A stretch of 64,000 bases of DNA from Chitinophagaceae bacterium UBA4411 (lineage in GTDB: Bacteria; Bacteroidota; Bacteroidia; Chitinophagales; Chitinophagaceae). The DNA is taken from contig DGQP01000004.1 in NCBI GenBank assembly GCA_002400415.1, positions 1-64,000 on the forward strand. Direction: 5' to 3'. Shown here piece by piece: positions 34,826 to 43,552 of this stretch. The notes under the pieces are model-generated. The model ran no database searches, was not told where the DNA came from, and worked only from the letters and a program-made list of their open reading frames with translations. Numbering within the stretch: the first letter of the stretch is position 1; every line of letters starts with the position of its first letter. Made by a program: the position numbers and the translations under genes.

Positions 34826-36016
34826 TTACTGAAGACTGAGTTGTATCATTTCAGTTGTGAATTCCCTGAATACTTCTTTCAGGCCGCTGTCGGCATCGGT
34901 GCCATAATTCACAAAAAAGATATGCAGCACATTCTTATTCGGGAAATAGAAAAGATTAGCAGTATAGCCAAGATCTCTTCCTTTATGACCGATTCCATAA
35001 TCAATGCCGTTATCCATGTATGATTTCTGCAACCCGTAGCCATAGCGGTTGGTATCATCCTGTTTACCGTAGGTCTGCATCAGCAACAGGGAGGACGGTT
35101 TCAGTAATGTCTGTTTAATGAGCAGGGCATCCGCAAACCGGAACAAGTCGAAGAGATTACTATATATGCCTCCGTACCCATTGCCGCTTCCTGTAACCAG
35201 GTTGGATACATTTACAATGCTGCCATTATTATACAGGTCATAATAACCCTGTGCAACATATGGCGGCAGAATATCATGCGGCTGGTAGTACGTGTGGTTC
35301 AATCCTAACGGCTGCAGGATATATTGTTTCAGCAGGTCAGCATGTTTTTTCCCTGTCTGTGCTTCAATGATCATAGCCACAAGAACCGTATTGGTATTGG
35401 AATAAACGGCAGTATCACCGGCTGCAAAAAGAGCAGGCTTGCCATATATAAATTCCAGTAGCTCTTCCGGCTGCCATTTTTTATTAGGGTTATTTAATAC
35501 CGCCAGGTAAAATTTATCTTCTTCAATAATATCCGGAATACCTGTTTCATGTTTCATGCATTGGCCGAGCGTTATTGTATTTCCGTTGGCCAGTTTATTG
35601 GTGATGCCTGCGGGTAACCAATTACTGATTTTTTTATTCAGTTCCCGGTAGCCCATTCCTGTATTAACTGAGTCTTCCATCAATTTAAAAACAAGTGTGC
35701 CAATAAATAACTTGGTAATGCTGGCTGCTTTGGAAACAGTGCCGGGTACAAAGTCAATAGCGTTTGAAAGATCAGCTTTTCCTGCAGCGCCAATCCATGT
35801 GCCTTTTGTGTCGCTTATAAGTAATGAAATGCCCGGCAATCCTTTTCGCTTGTATTTTTCCAGCAGTAATTGAAATGCTGCATTCTTAGGATGAATATTG
35901 CTGGAATCCGTCCAGGGACAGGGCTCGCCAATAGTGGTAGTAAGACGGACCTGTGCTTTGCGGCAGGACAGGCAAATAAGCAATACAATTAAAAGGAGAT
36001 GATGTATATTTTTCAT
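34826..36016 (-). CDS. Serine hydrolase, class C beta-lactamase / PBP4 family, lipoprotein
   Basis: A 396-residue exported hydrolase. The lipobox LSC (Cys18) ends the signal. The catalytic Ser99 and Lys102 form SITK, Tyr205-Ser206-Asn207 is the YxN motif, and the third motif reads HKG (GIGHKGRDLGY) in place of KTG. Such enzymes act as D,D-peptidases, esterases or amidases; true beta-lactamase activity cannot be claimed. It is six bases behind the barrel gene (36023) and forms an operon with it and with the clan CD-like gene upstream. Confidence 0.9.
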   Translation of the reverse strand: MKNIHHLLLIVLLICLSCRKAQVRLTTTIGEPCPWTDSSNIHPKNAAFQLLLEKYKRKGLPGISLLISDTKGTWIGAAGKADLSNAIDFVPGTVSKAASITKLFIGTLVFKLMEDSVNTGMGYRELNKKISNWLPAGITNKLANGNTITLGQCMKHETGIPDIIEEDKFYLAVLNNPNKKWQPEELLEFIYGKPALFAAGDTAVYSNTNTVLVAMIIEAQTGKKHADLLKQYILQPLGLNHTYYQPHDILPPYVAQGYYDLYNNGSIVNVSNLVTGSGNGYGGIYSNLFDLFRFADALLIKQTLLKPSSLLLMQTYGKQDDTNRYGYGLQKSYMDNGIDYGIGHKGRDLGYTANLFYFPNKNVLHIFFVNYGTDADSGLKEVFREFTTEMIQLSLQ

Positions 36017-36022
36017 ACAATA

Positions 36023-36640
36023 TTATTTATGGTTACCTGGTTTTGCAGAAATGGGTTTACTGATGCCGATCATAAAGCTGTTATAGGGAAGCAGGGGCAC
36101 ATAAGACTTCACAAAGGGTATTTGTACCCGTTGCTGGTAAATAATAAATAGCCTGACCGGTTTGGCAACACGGGTGTTGATGATATAACCGGTACCGAAG
36201 CCAACAGTGGCTATGGCCTGCATCCTGCCCATGCCCTTATTGCTTGCGTATTCACCGTTTTCATTCAATTTAAGTTTGGCTGTTGCCGGAACAGAGTGCA
36301 TATAACCTCCTCCTATTTCTGCACTGGCGGAGAACCTGCCGTTGAATTTATACCTGTACCCGATATTGGCATATACCGGGATGCCGTGTTGCACAAAACG
36401 GTGAAAGAAATAGGAGGCTTTTAATTCCCAGAAATAATCATGTTTTTTCTTTATCGAAAAATTAACTCCCAGGCCGGCTTCAATACCGGGGTGAAGATTT
36501 TCAGTAAACATCCCTGCCAGTTTACCAAACGGCATTGCCGACTGGGTATTGAATAAGGCAATGCTTTTGTATTTTTTTGATTGTGCTATACTGGTTGCAG
36601 AGAAAAATAACAGTACAGCAATAGTTAGTGATTGTTTCAT
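36023..36640 (-). CDS. Outer-membrane beta-barrel protein, unknown function
   Basis: A 205-residue exported protein. The signal peptide ends near ATSIAQSKK (residue 20). The mature chain has about eight alternating strands with aromatic girdles (YDYFWELKASYFFHRF-like, GRFSASAEIGGGYMHS, LFIIYQQRVQIPF) and fits a small porin-like barrel. No specific family is recognised. It sits between the clan CD-like gene (23 bases upstream) and the serine hydrolase gene (6 bases downstream), so the three are almost surely one message. Confidence 0.68.
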   Translation of the reverse strand: MKQSLTIAVLLFFSATSIAQSKKYKSIALFNTQSAMPFGKLAGMFTENLHPGIEAGLGVNFSIKKKHDYFWELKASYFFHRFVQHGIPVYANIGYRYKFNGRFSASAEIGGGYMHSVPATAKLKLNENGEYASNKGMGRMQAIATVGFGTGYIINTRVAKPVRLFIIYQQRVQIPFVKSYVPLLPYNSFMIGISKPISAKPGNHK

Positions 36641-36663
36641 ACTTCGTAGTTTGGTGATTGAGA

Positions 36664-37557
36664 TTATTTATAAAGCCCGTGCTCCAGTTTTCCCAGGTTT
36701 TTTGAAATATCTTTCTTCACCTCCTTTTTCTCAGCATACGCTTGTCTGAGCAATAAAAGATTACCGTACATATCCATTGTTACCGGGTTTACCGTGGAGA
36801 ACTGGTTGGTAATTGCATTATAATGGTTCCATTTGCTTACATTTTCCCAGGCAGGTTTGTAACAAACATCCCTGAATAATTTGCGGCCCGGGAATCCCGC
36901 CACAGCTGCTTTCTTAAGAAAGAGACCGGGTTTGGTCATCACCCAGCTTTCGCAGGCATAAACACTTACTTTTCCCAGTATTTTGCCAATGCCTATCATC
37001 AGCGAATCACCATTCATACGGGTAGTGTCTTTGTAATCAATGGAAGAACGGGTATAGGTGGCGCCAGCGTAGCAGGAACCAATAATGATCTTCGAATCTT
37101 CTTTCACATACGGAGCCAGTTGCCGCAATGGTTGTACAATCGCCGAATCCTTCAGGGTCTTATAGCTATATTCATCTTTACCAATAAAGAATAAGGAATA
37201 TCCTTTTTTGTACATACCGTGGGAGTCAAACCAGAGCGTGCCGATGCGGCCATTATATTTTTCTAACCGGTACAGGATCCTGGCGCTGGCCTGTTGCCCA
37301 TCTTTTGCAACAATGGCCACAAATTTTTTCTGCCGGAACAGGCTTTTTAATTTGGTTCTGAATACATTAAAACGGGAAGCCAGGTCAAGAGCCCCTTTTT
37401 TTCTTTTGCTGATAATAAAGAAGTTAAGCTTCTTCTTTTGCTCTGTGACGGTTGTTGCGGGTGCTGGCTTTTCGGAAATGATACTGTCTTGCTGGGAGTG
37501 AATCTCCGCTGTCGGGCAAAACAGGTAAAATAAAAGGAAGATTGCAGTTTGTCTCAT
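36664..37557 (-). CDS. Secreted clan CD (caspase/CHAT/DUF4347-like) peptidase candidate
   Basis: A 297-residue exported protein; the signal peptide ends near TAEIHSQQD (residue 21). The region 75-195 shows the hallmark of clan CD cysteine peptidases: a hydrophobic strand ending in His-Gly (IGTLWFDSHG, His113) and a second strand ending in Cys (KIIIGSCYAG, Cys162), 49 residues apart. That spacing and order match caspase, CHAT and DUF4347 domains. A further hydrophobic strand ends VSVYACESW (192). No propeptide or sorting domain is visible. The first gene of a three-gene operon with a barrel and a serine hydrolase. Activity is inferred from motifs only. Confidence 0.62.
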   Translation of the reverse strand: MRQTAIFLLFYLFCPTAEIHSQQDSIISEKPAPATTVTEQKKKLNFFIISKRKKGALDLASRFNVFRTKLKSLFRQKKFVAIVAKDGQQASARILYRLEKYNGRIGTLWFDSHGMYKKGYSLFFIGKDEYSYKTLKDSAIVQPLRQLAPYVKEDSKIIIGSCYAGATYTRSSIDYKDTTRMNGDSLMIGIGKILGKVSVYACESWVMTKPGLFLKKAAVAGFPGRKLFRDVCYKPAWENVSKWNHYNAITNQFSTVNPVTMDMYGNLLLLRQAYAEKKEVKKDISKNLGKLEHGLYK

Positions 37558-37792
37558 GGTTTTCGATTTTGGTGATAAATTGCTTCAGGACAAAAATGAG
37601 TTAGCACGAAAGCGATTCATAACTGGAAAAAACACCGGCGGGATAGGGGAACGGCAATTTTCCATTGATAGCCTGTGCCGTTGCTGGCAGTAATCGAAAA
37701 CCCGTTATTGCAGGGGGCATTTCCGGTTTATCCGCGACAATCCGTAATGAGGATTATGAGTTTTATGGATTTTCCGTAATTTCCAAGGACAC

Positions 37793-38785
37793 ATGGGAAC
37801 AACCGAACTGCAACAACAACTTTTTAACCACCTGAAAGAGAATCTTCCGCCACATTTATCCATGGTGGATGAATTATGTGACCTGCTCGGCCTGAGTGCA
37901 GACAGTGTGTACCGTCGTATCCGCGGAGAAAAACCCATTACCCTGAATGAGTTGAAGCGGATTTGCGAGCATTACCATCTTTCTGTTGACCATTTACTGC
38001 AATTACAGAATAGCTCTGTACTTTTTGATGCCCCCGGAATGAATACTGCCCCCGGTGAATTTGTGGATTATATGAAAGGGATGGTCATGCAGTTCAAACA
38101 CTTCAATTCTTTTCAAAACCGGGAAGTGCATTATCTGTGCAAAGATTCCACGATCTGGAACTTTTATTTGTTTCCTGCCATGGCGGCTTTTAAGACATTT
38201 TTCTGGTCAAAAACTATCAATAATCAGCCGGGGCTTGCCAATAAATCTTTTTCATTGGAAGAGTTTCCTTATACCGATTGTTACGAGCTTGGACAACAGG
38301 TGATACGTGAATACAATACCATTCCCAGCGTGGAGTTATGGAACCTGGAGAGTTTGCAGAGCACCATCAACCAGGTGGCCTATTACCAGGAAGCGGGGTT
38401 GTTCAAAAGCCTGCAGGATTTTGAAGCCGTAGTCAGTTCTTTCCAGCAATTAATTGACCACCTGCAATTACAGGCCGAGAAAGGAGTCAAGTTTATGCCG
38501 GGTGATAACGAAGTGAGTTACCGGGCGCCGATCCAATACTATGTGAATGAGCTTATCCTCGGCAATAATACGATGATCATTACATTGGATGGGAAGCCCC
38601 TTACCATGATTACCTATAGCGTATTTCATTACCTATTTACCCGGGATGAACGGTTTGCTAAAAAAGTAGCCACTTCTTTTGACAGCCTTATCAGCCGGTC
38701 CACGCTGATCAGTAAAACAGGCGAGAAGAACCGGAACCAGTTTTTTAATGCTTTGCGGGATAAAGTGAACGGGTTAAAGAAATAA
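37793..38785 (+). CDS. Helix-turn-helix regulator with uncharacterised C-terminal domain
   Basis: A 330-residue cytoplasmic protein. Residues ~15-65 form an XRE/BetR-like helix-turn-helix (LSMVDELCDLLGLSADSVYRRIRGEKPITLNELKRICEHYHLSVDHLL). The remaining ~250 residues are predicted mixed helix and strand, rich in aromatic residues, and match no domain I know; they may sense a ligand. It starts an operon with the HMG-CoA-lyase-like gene (27-base gap) and the GSCFA gene (25 bases further), and may control them or other genes. Confidence 0.75.
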   Translation: MGTTELQQQLFNHLKENLPPHLSMVDELCDLLGLSADSVYRRIRGEKPITLNELKRICEHYHLSVDHLLQLQNSSVLFDAPGMNTAPGEFVDYMKGMVMQFKHFNSFQNREVHYLCKDSTIWNFYLFPAMAAFKTFFWSKTINNQPGLANKSFSLEEFPYTDCYELGQQVIREYNTIPSVELWNLESLQSTINQVAYYQEAGLFKSLQDFEAVVSSFQQLIDHLQLQAEKGVKFMPGDNEVSYRAPIQYYVNELILGNNTMIITLDGKPLTMITYSVFHYLFTRDERFAKKVATSFDSLISRSTLISKTGEKNRNQFFNALRDKVNGLKK

Positions 38786-38798
38786 AGCCTGCTGTTGC

Positions 38799-38806
38799 TA
38801 CCTTTA
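38799..38806 (+). promoter_or_regulatory. TAnnTTTG-like box before the HMG-CoA-lyase-like gene
   Basis: TACCTTTA fits the box with one end mismatch and lies six bases before the ATG at 38813; it overlaps an upstream in-frame TTG and so argues for the ATG. Confidence 0.3.
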
Positions 38807-38812
38807 CGGAGT

Positions 38813-39676
38813 ATGGATAATTCTTCTTCTGTTAAACTCATTGAATGTCCCCGTGATGCCATGCAGGGGTGGAAGAGCTTTATCCCTGCGGCCCAAAAAA
38901 CAGAATACCTCAATACATTGCTGAAGGTTGGTTTTGATACGATCGACTTTGGAAGTTTTGTATCACCCAAGGTTATTCCTCAAATGGCGGATACAGAAGA
39001 TGTCATAAAAGGGCTTGATCTGTCTGGTACAAGGTCTAAATTACTGGCCATCATTGCCAATTACCGGGGGGCAGAAACGGCCAGTATTTTTGAAGAGATC
39101 AGTTATCTTGGTTTTCCTTTCTCTGTATCCGAAACGTTTCAGCAGCGGAATACGAATTCATCTGTAGGGGAATCGCTGGGAAGGGTGGAAGAGATACAAA
39201 ACCTTTGCGTAAAAACCGGGAAGGAACTGGTCGTTTATATTTCCATGGGATTTGGGAATCCATATGGAGACCCCTACGATGAAGAAGTAGTGTTTGAATG
39301 GGTCAATAAACTGGTGGCAATGGATATCGGTATTATTTCACTGGCAGATACAGTTGGAATAGCCACTCCTGCCCAGGTGTACGATATGACAAGCTACCTG
39401 GTTGAATCCCTGCCCGGCATTGAAATAGGAGTTCATCTGCATTCCACACCCGATAACTGGAAAGAAAAACTGGACGCTGCTGCCCGGGCCGGATGTAAAA
39501 GATTTGACGGGGCTTTAAAGGGAATCGGGGGATGTCCCATGGCCGATGATGAGCTAGTGGGCAACATGAACACGGAATGGATGATTGGTTATTTTGAAGC
39601 AAAAGGAGTATTACCCGGTTTAAATAAGAAGGCATTAACGGATAGTCTTCGGATAGCCGGGGAAATATTTATATAA
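38813..39676 (+). CDS. Hydroxymethylglutaryl-CoA lyase-like enzyme
   Basis: A 287-residue DRE-TIM metallolyase that, by family, splits 3-hydroxy-3-methylglutaryl-CoA into acetyl-CoA and acetoacetate in leucine breakdown. Signatures: ECPRDAMQG near the N-terminus (RDGLQ in most lyases), SVSETFQQRNTNSSVGES, VYISMGFGNPYGDPYD, the metal-binding HLHSTPDNW, and the catalytic Cys loop GIGGCPMADDELVGNMNTE. The Cys loop is the strongest mark of true HMG-CoA lyases. The ATG at 38813 is preferred. It is the second gene of an operon with an HTH regulator and a GSCFA protein; other leucine genes are not here. Confidence 0.88.
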   Translation: MDNSSSVKLIECPRDAMQGWKSFIPAAQKTEYLNTLLKVGFDTIDFGSFVSPKVIPQMADTEDVIKGLDLSGTRSKLLAIIANYRGAETASIFEEISYLGFPFSVSETFQQRNTNSSVGESLGRVEEIQNLCVKTGKELVVYISMGFGNPYGDPYDEEVVFEWVNKLVAMDIGIISLADTVGIATPAQVYDMTSYLVESLPGIEIGVHLHSTPDNWKEKLDAAARAGCKRFDGALKGIGGCPMADDELVGNMNTEWMIGYFEAKGVLPGLNKKALTDSLRIAGEIFI

Positions 39677-39701
39677 ACTGCTTCAGGATTAAATTTCTTG
39701 T

Positions 39702-40691
39702 ATGGATTTCATGGTAAATATTGATATAAAAAAGCTTTCGGAACCGGTTAGGTATAAGGATAAGCTATTATTGATCGGTTCCTGTTTTACAGAACATATT
39801 GGCAATGCACTGGAAGAATTAAAATTTTCTGTTTTACAAAACCCAAATGGAATATTGTTTGATCCTGCCAGTGTTTGTAAAAGTCTTATTTCTTATATAC
39901 AGAACAGGCAATACAAAGAGGAGGACCTTTTCCGGCTGAATGAAGTATGGCACAGCTGGCAGCACCACAGCCGCTATTCCAATATCAATGCTGCTGAAGC
40001 TGTACAGGTAATTAATGAATCCCAACAGAAGGCTCATGCCTTTCTGAAAGAAGCGGACTGGATTATTATTACCCTGGGTTCTTCTTTTTCTTACCAGCTT
40101 ACAGAACTTGCTAATAATAAAACGGGTGAAAATGTGGCTAATTGCCACCGGGCGCCGGGGCAGTGGTTTACCAAACACCTGCTATCTATTGATGAAACTG
40201 TAACAATGCTGGATAATACTTACCACCAGCTTTTGCAATTTAATCCTAAATTAAAGATCATCTTTACGGTAAGCCCTGTCCGTCACCTGAGAGATGGCGT
40301 GGTGGAGAACAACCGCAGTAAGGCAAGGCTGATCGAGGCGGTGCACCACCTGGTCAATAAGTTCGGCCAGTTGTATTATTTTCCTGCATATGAACTGGTG
40401 ATTGATGTATTAAGGGATTACCGTTTTTATGATATTGATCTCGCACATCCCAATTATATGGCTACTTCTTTTGTATTGGAAAAATTTACTGAGGCCTGTA
40501 TCGATCCGGGAGCCAGGACCTTGATGGAAGAAGTCAGGAAAATTGTAATTGCGAGGAAACACAAAGCTTTTCAGCCTGCCACAACAGCACACCGGCTTTT
40601 TTTGAAAACACATGCTGAAAAGGCAAAGGAACTAATGGATCAATTCCCGTTCCTGGACCTGCAGGATGAGCTCAGTTATTTTTCTTCCTGA
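39702..40691 (+). CDS. GSCFA domain protein
   Basis: A 329-residue protein of the GSCFA family, named after its N-terminal motif, here LLLIGSCFTEHIGNALEELKF (Ser27 as likely nucleophile). Later blocks such as WIIITLGSSFSY and FTVSPVRHLRDG with the closing DLAHPNYMAT support an SGNH-hydrolase-like fold with a C-terminal Asp-x-x-His. The substrate is unknown; relatives of this fold are esterases or acyltransferases. It closes a three-gene operon and its 3' end overlaps the convergent galM gene by 16 bases. Confidence 0.87.
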   Translation: MDFMVNIDIKKLSEPVRYKDKLLLIGSCFTEHIGNALEELKFSVLQNPNGILFDPASVCKSLISYIQNRQYKEEDLFRLNEVWHSWQHHSRYSNINAAEAVQVINESQQKAHAFLKEADWIIITLGSSFSYQLTELANNKTGENVANCHRAPGQWFTKHLLSIDETVTMLDNTYHQLLQFNPKLKIIFTVSPVRHLRDGVVENNRSKARLIEAVHHLVNKFGQLYYFPAYELVIDVLRDYRFYDIDLAHPNYMATSFVLEKFTEACIDPGARTLMEEVRKIVIARKHKAFQPATTAHRLFLKTHAEKAKELMDQFPFLDLQDELSYFSS

Positions 40692-41722
40692 GTTACTTTA
40701 TAAACAGTCTTGTGAAAATACGTTTCTCCCGGCCTTAAAACCGTATTCGGGAAATGGGGTATGTTCACAGCATTCGGGTGGACCTGTGTTTCCAAACAAA
40801 GTGCCGAGTAACTTCCATACGTATTGCCGTTCTTACCATTATTAAATGATGGGATTCCCGGGCCGGTATAGAAATGAACGATGGGCTCAGTTGTGAGAAC
40901 GGAAAGCTTTAGTTTCGAATGCGGGGAAAACACTTCTGCGCCTGCTGTAAGTTCAGGGCTTTTTGTTTTAACAACAAAACTCTGGTCGTAGCCCGTTTCG
41001 TAGTCCCGGTCTTTGCTGATCATTTTCTCATTCCTGAAATCATATTTAGTGCCTTCCACACCGGTGTAGTTGCCGGTCGGCACCAGGTCGTCATCCTGTT
41101 CGAGAATCTTTTCGCTGTGTATCTTTAAAAGATAATCATCAATACTTCTTTCCCCGTTATCCAGGTTGAAGTAACTGTGATGGGTAAGGTTTACTATAGT
41201 GGGTTGATCGGTAGTGGCTGTATATTCATGACTGAGTTCATCATTGTCAGATAAAACGAATTTTATTGTAACAGTGACATTGCCGGGAAACCCTTCTTCG
41301 CCATCAGGACTGCTATAGGAGAATACGAGACCTTCTTCACCTGCAGCTACAACATCCCACACTTTTTTATCAAAGCCTTCAAGGCCCCCGTGCAATTGGT
41401 TGTTGCCATTATTTCGTGATAGCTGGTATTGCCTGCCATCAATGCTGAAAGTGGCGCCTTTTATACGGTTTCCATGACGTCCTACCGCAGCGCCGAACCA
41501 GGGATAGCTTTCCAGGTATTCCTTGCTGGTATAATCTTCCATTTTATCAAAACCCAGTACAATATCATTAACGGAGCCGTCATTCATTTTTATTTTGAAA
41601 GCGGCGATGATGGCTCCATAGTTGCTGATCAATACCTCTGTTCCTTTCCGGTTGCGGATTGTAAACAAGATTACTTCTTTACCGTTTGAATGCAGGAAAC
41701 AGGTTTGTTGTGTTACTTTCAT
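40676..41722 (-). CDS. galM: Galactose mutarotase (aldose 1-epimerase)
   Basis: A 348-residue enzyme that interconverts alpha and beta anomers of aldoses. Conserved pieces are NYGAIIAAFKI, FGAAVGRHGNRIKGATF (substrate-binding His/Arg), NNGNNQLHGG, TVNLTHHSYFNL (catalytic His pair region), DQSFVV and ALCLETQVHPNAVN with the catalytic Glu. Length is normal. The ATG at 41722 is preferred over an in-frame start at 41740. It lies 25 bases behind a NahK-like sugar kinase gene, which fits use of a defined anomer, and overlaps the convergent GSCFA gene. Confidence 0.95.
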   Translation of the reverse strand: MKVTQQTCFLHSNGKEVILFTIRNRKGTEVLISNYGAIIAAFKIKMNDGSVNDIVLGFDKMEDYTSKEYLESYPWFGAAVGRHGNRIKGATFSIDGRQYQLSRNNGNNQLHGGLEGFDKKVWDVVAAGEEGLVFSYSSPDGEEGFPGNVTVTIKFVLSDNDELSHEYTATTDQPTIVNLTHHSYFNLDNGERSIDDYLLKIHSEKILEQDDDLVPTGNYTGVEGTKYDFRNEKMISKDRDYETGYDQSFVVKTKSPELTAGAEVFSPHSKLKLSVLTTEPIVHFYTGPGIPSFNNGKNGNTYGSYSALCLETQVHPNAVNIPHFPNTVLRPGETYFHKTVYKVTQEEK

Positions 41723-41747
41723 ACAAATGGAAAAATACAATTAAAAA

Positions 41748-42812
41748 TCAGATACTAAAGTCATATTGTTTCTTCAGGAATTCTTCAAGTTTTTGCAACA
41801 ACGCCAGCTGATTTTTTGCCCGGTCATAATTCTGTTCAGGGTAATCAATACGGTAATAAACATCCCCGTTCAGGTAATCGGTAAGAAAGCGGAGTGCCTG
41901 CATACAAATCATGGACAAGCCGGAAAAGTGAATATATTTTTTTTCGGCGCCCGTGAATCGTTTTTCCATGACAGACAGGTAGCCATCCATTATTGCATCA
42001 TAAAATTCCTTACGGATATATAAATGGTCAGGCTCCCTGTCCTTTTCATCGCTGTTGCCTGCCATTGACCGTATCAAATCTCCAAGGTCAGAGAAAAAAT
42101 AGCCGGGCATAGCAGTGTCAAGATCAACAGGGCAGATCACTTTGCCGGTATTATCGAAAAGTATATTGGATATTTTCGCGTCATGATGCATTACTCTCAG
42201 GGGAAATTCTTCAGCGTCAGTAATAATATCATAAAAACTGCTGTAGCGTTCTCTTTTCTTTAATTCTTCAATTAACAGAACTGACTTGTGAAGCCTCTCA
42301 TAGTATTTGCTGTGTAACGATTCTTTGAATTGGCCGAAACGGAAGGAAAGGTCGTGAAACCGGTAAATAGTGTGATGCAATTGTGTCGCATCAAAGTTGG
42401 CAAAGATAGCTGTGAAAGCTGCGAATGTGGCTGCAACTGTTCTGGCCTGCTCCGGGTCTTCGATGCTGTTCAGCGTTACTGCCCCGGGAATAAATTCGAA
42501 TACCCGCCAGCATTTATTATTACTGTCAATAAAGAAAGCCGTATCTCCGGCGAAATATTTTGGTGCCGGTATTGTAAAGGAAAGTGTTGTTTCCCGGATA
42601 TGTTTCCAGAGCAGTTCGTAATTGCTCTGCAGCAGGCCGGGCTCGGGGAAAACAGCAGTATTGATCTGCTGTAATAGAAAAGCTTCACCGGTTTGCAGGC
42701 AGGTGATTTTCCAGGATTGATTGATCAGCCCTGTTGTAATGGGTTCTGCCGTGAATTGGTGAAAGGTATCCGCAAAGGCATCAATTGCTTCCTGGTAAGG
42801 TGCTGGCTCCAT
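41748..42812 (-). CDS. APH-fold sugar kinase, NahK-like (N-acetylhexosamine 1-kinase type)
   Basis: A 354-residue kinase of the aminoglycoside-phosphotransferase fold. The catalytic loop is HHDAKISNILFD (Asp211, Asn217) and the metal-binding segment reads PVDLDTAMPGYFFSDLGDLIR (Asp230-Asp232), a pattern close to the DLDTVMPG of N-acetylhexosamine 1-kinase. The N-lobe begins GLINQSW and has FLLQQINTAVF as the lysine-region equivalent, with Gln in place of Lys as in NahK relatives. By family and by its place ahead of galM it likely makes a sugar 1-phosphate. Sugar specificity is not predictable from the sequence. Confidence 0.82.
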   Translation of the reverse strand: MEPAPYQEAIDAFADTFHQFTAEPITTGLINQSWKITCLQTGEAFLLQQINTAVFPEPGLLQSNYELLWKHIRETTLSFTIPAPKYFAGDTAFFIDSNNKCWRVFEFIPGAVTLNSIEDPEQARTVAATFAAFTAIFANFDATQLHHTIYRFHDLSFRFGQFKESLHSKYYERLHKSVLLIEELKKRERYSSFYDIITDAEEFPLRVMHHDAKISNILFDNTGKVICPVDLDTAMPGYFFSDLGDLIRSMAGNSDEKDREPDHLYIRKEFYDAIMDGYLSVMEKRFTGAEKKYIHFSGLSMICMQALRFLTDYLNGDVYYRIDYPEQNYDRAKNQLALLQKLEEFLKKQYDFSI

Positions 42813-42905
42813 CGTCAGAATGAAATTAGCTATTCCTTGTTTATGAAAGAAGCTTCAATCGTTTGCGTGAATTTTTCTAAATGAGGAGAGTGAAAGTATG
42901 CAGGT

Positions 42906-43517
42906 CTAATGAATACGGTCGCCTCTTACAGCAAGATCTTTCATAATCTCTTCTTCGTGCCCGAGCCATTCTTTCCAGCGTTGACGCACCTTTTCTTTGT
43001 TAATATATGTCTCAGCCAGTTCTATAAATAGAGTATAATGTCCTGCTTCGCTTTCCATAAAACGGCGGTAAAAATTTCGCAGGTATTCGTCATTCAAACC
43101 TTCACTAAGTCTTTTGAACCTTTCGCAACTCCTGGCTTCGATCATCGCCATCGTTAACAGCTGATCAAGAAACCGGTCTTCAAAGCTGCCGCCTTTGCGC
43201 TGAAATACCAGTAAGGCATTTACATATTCGTCTTTCCGTTGTTTTCCGAGCTTCAGGTTTCTTTTATGCAGTTCTGCCACCACCAGCCTGAAATGCCCCC
43301 ATTCTTCCGTAACGATGGGAGAAAGTTCTTTTACCAGTTTTTCTTTATCGCTGTACCGTTGTATCAGTGAAATGCAGGTGGTAGCGGCCTTTTGTTCGCA
43401 ATAAGCATGGTCGGTAAGAATGGCTTCCAGTGAAAGTTCAGCCAGGTTCACCCAGCGGGGGTCGGTGGGTAACTGAAGACCTAAAATGTTCCTGGTATCC
43501 TGCGAAAGTTCGTTCAT
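42906..43517 (-). CDS. miaE: tRNA-(ms2io6A)-hydroxylase, MiaE-like
   Basis: A 203-residue di-iron ferritin-fold hydroxylase that adds a hydroxyl to the isopentenyl group of ms2i6A37 in tRNAs reading U-starting codons. Ligand-bearing helices are seen as LEAILTDHAYCEQKAATTCISL, IVTEEWGHFRLVVAEL, AMIEARSCERFKRL and FMESEAGHYTLFIELAE, giving the two E-x-x-H pairs. The start at 43517 (MNELSQDTRN) is chosen; a longer frame to 43721 would run far into the divergent gene. Only 35 bases separate it from the BioF-like gene. It requires oxygen, suggesting an aerobic host. Confidence 0.9.
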   Translation of the reverse strand: MNELSQDTRNILGLQLPTDPRWVNLAELSLEAILTDHAYCEQKAATTCISLIQRYSDKEKLVKELSPIVTEEWGHFRLVVAELHKRNLKLGKQRKDEYVNALLVFQRKGGSFEDRFLDQLLTMAMIEARSCERFKRLSEGLNDEYLRNFYRRFMESEAGHYTLFIELAETYINKEKVRQRWKEWLGHEEEIMKDLAVRGDRIH

Positions 43518-43552
43518 ACAGCGATTTACTTCGATATTTGCCGGGCAAAGAT

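Noticed and set aside
34826..36016. Acquired beta-lactamase resistance gene
   Set aside because: The third motif is HKG rather than KTG, the gene sits in a native envelope operon, and no mobile element is near.
36664..37557. CHAT-type immune effector (as in type III-E CRISPR or NLR-like systems)
   Set aside because: The protein has a signal peptide and no Cas, NLR or reverse-transcriptase partner nearby; its neighbours are envelope proteins.
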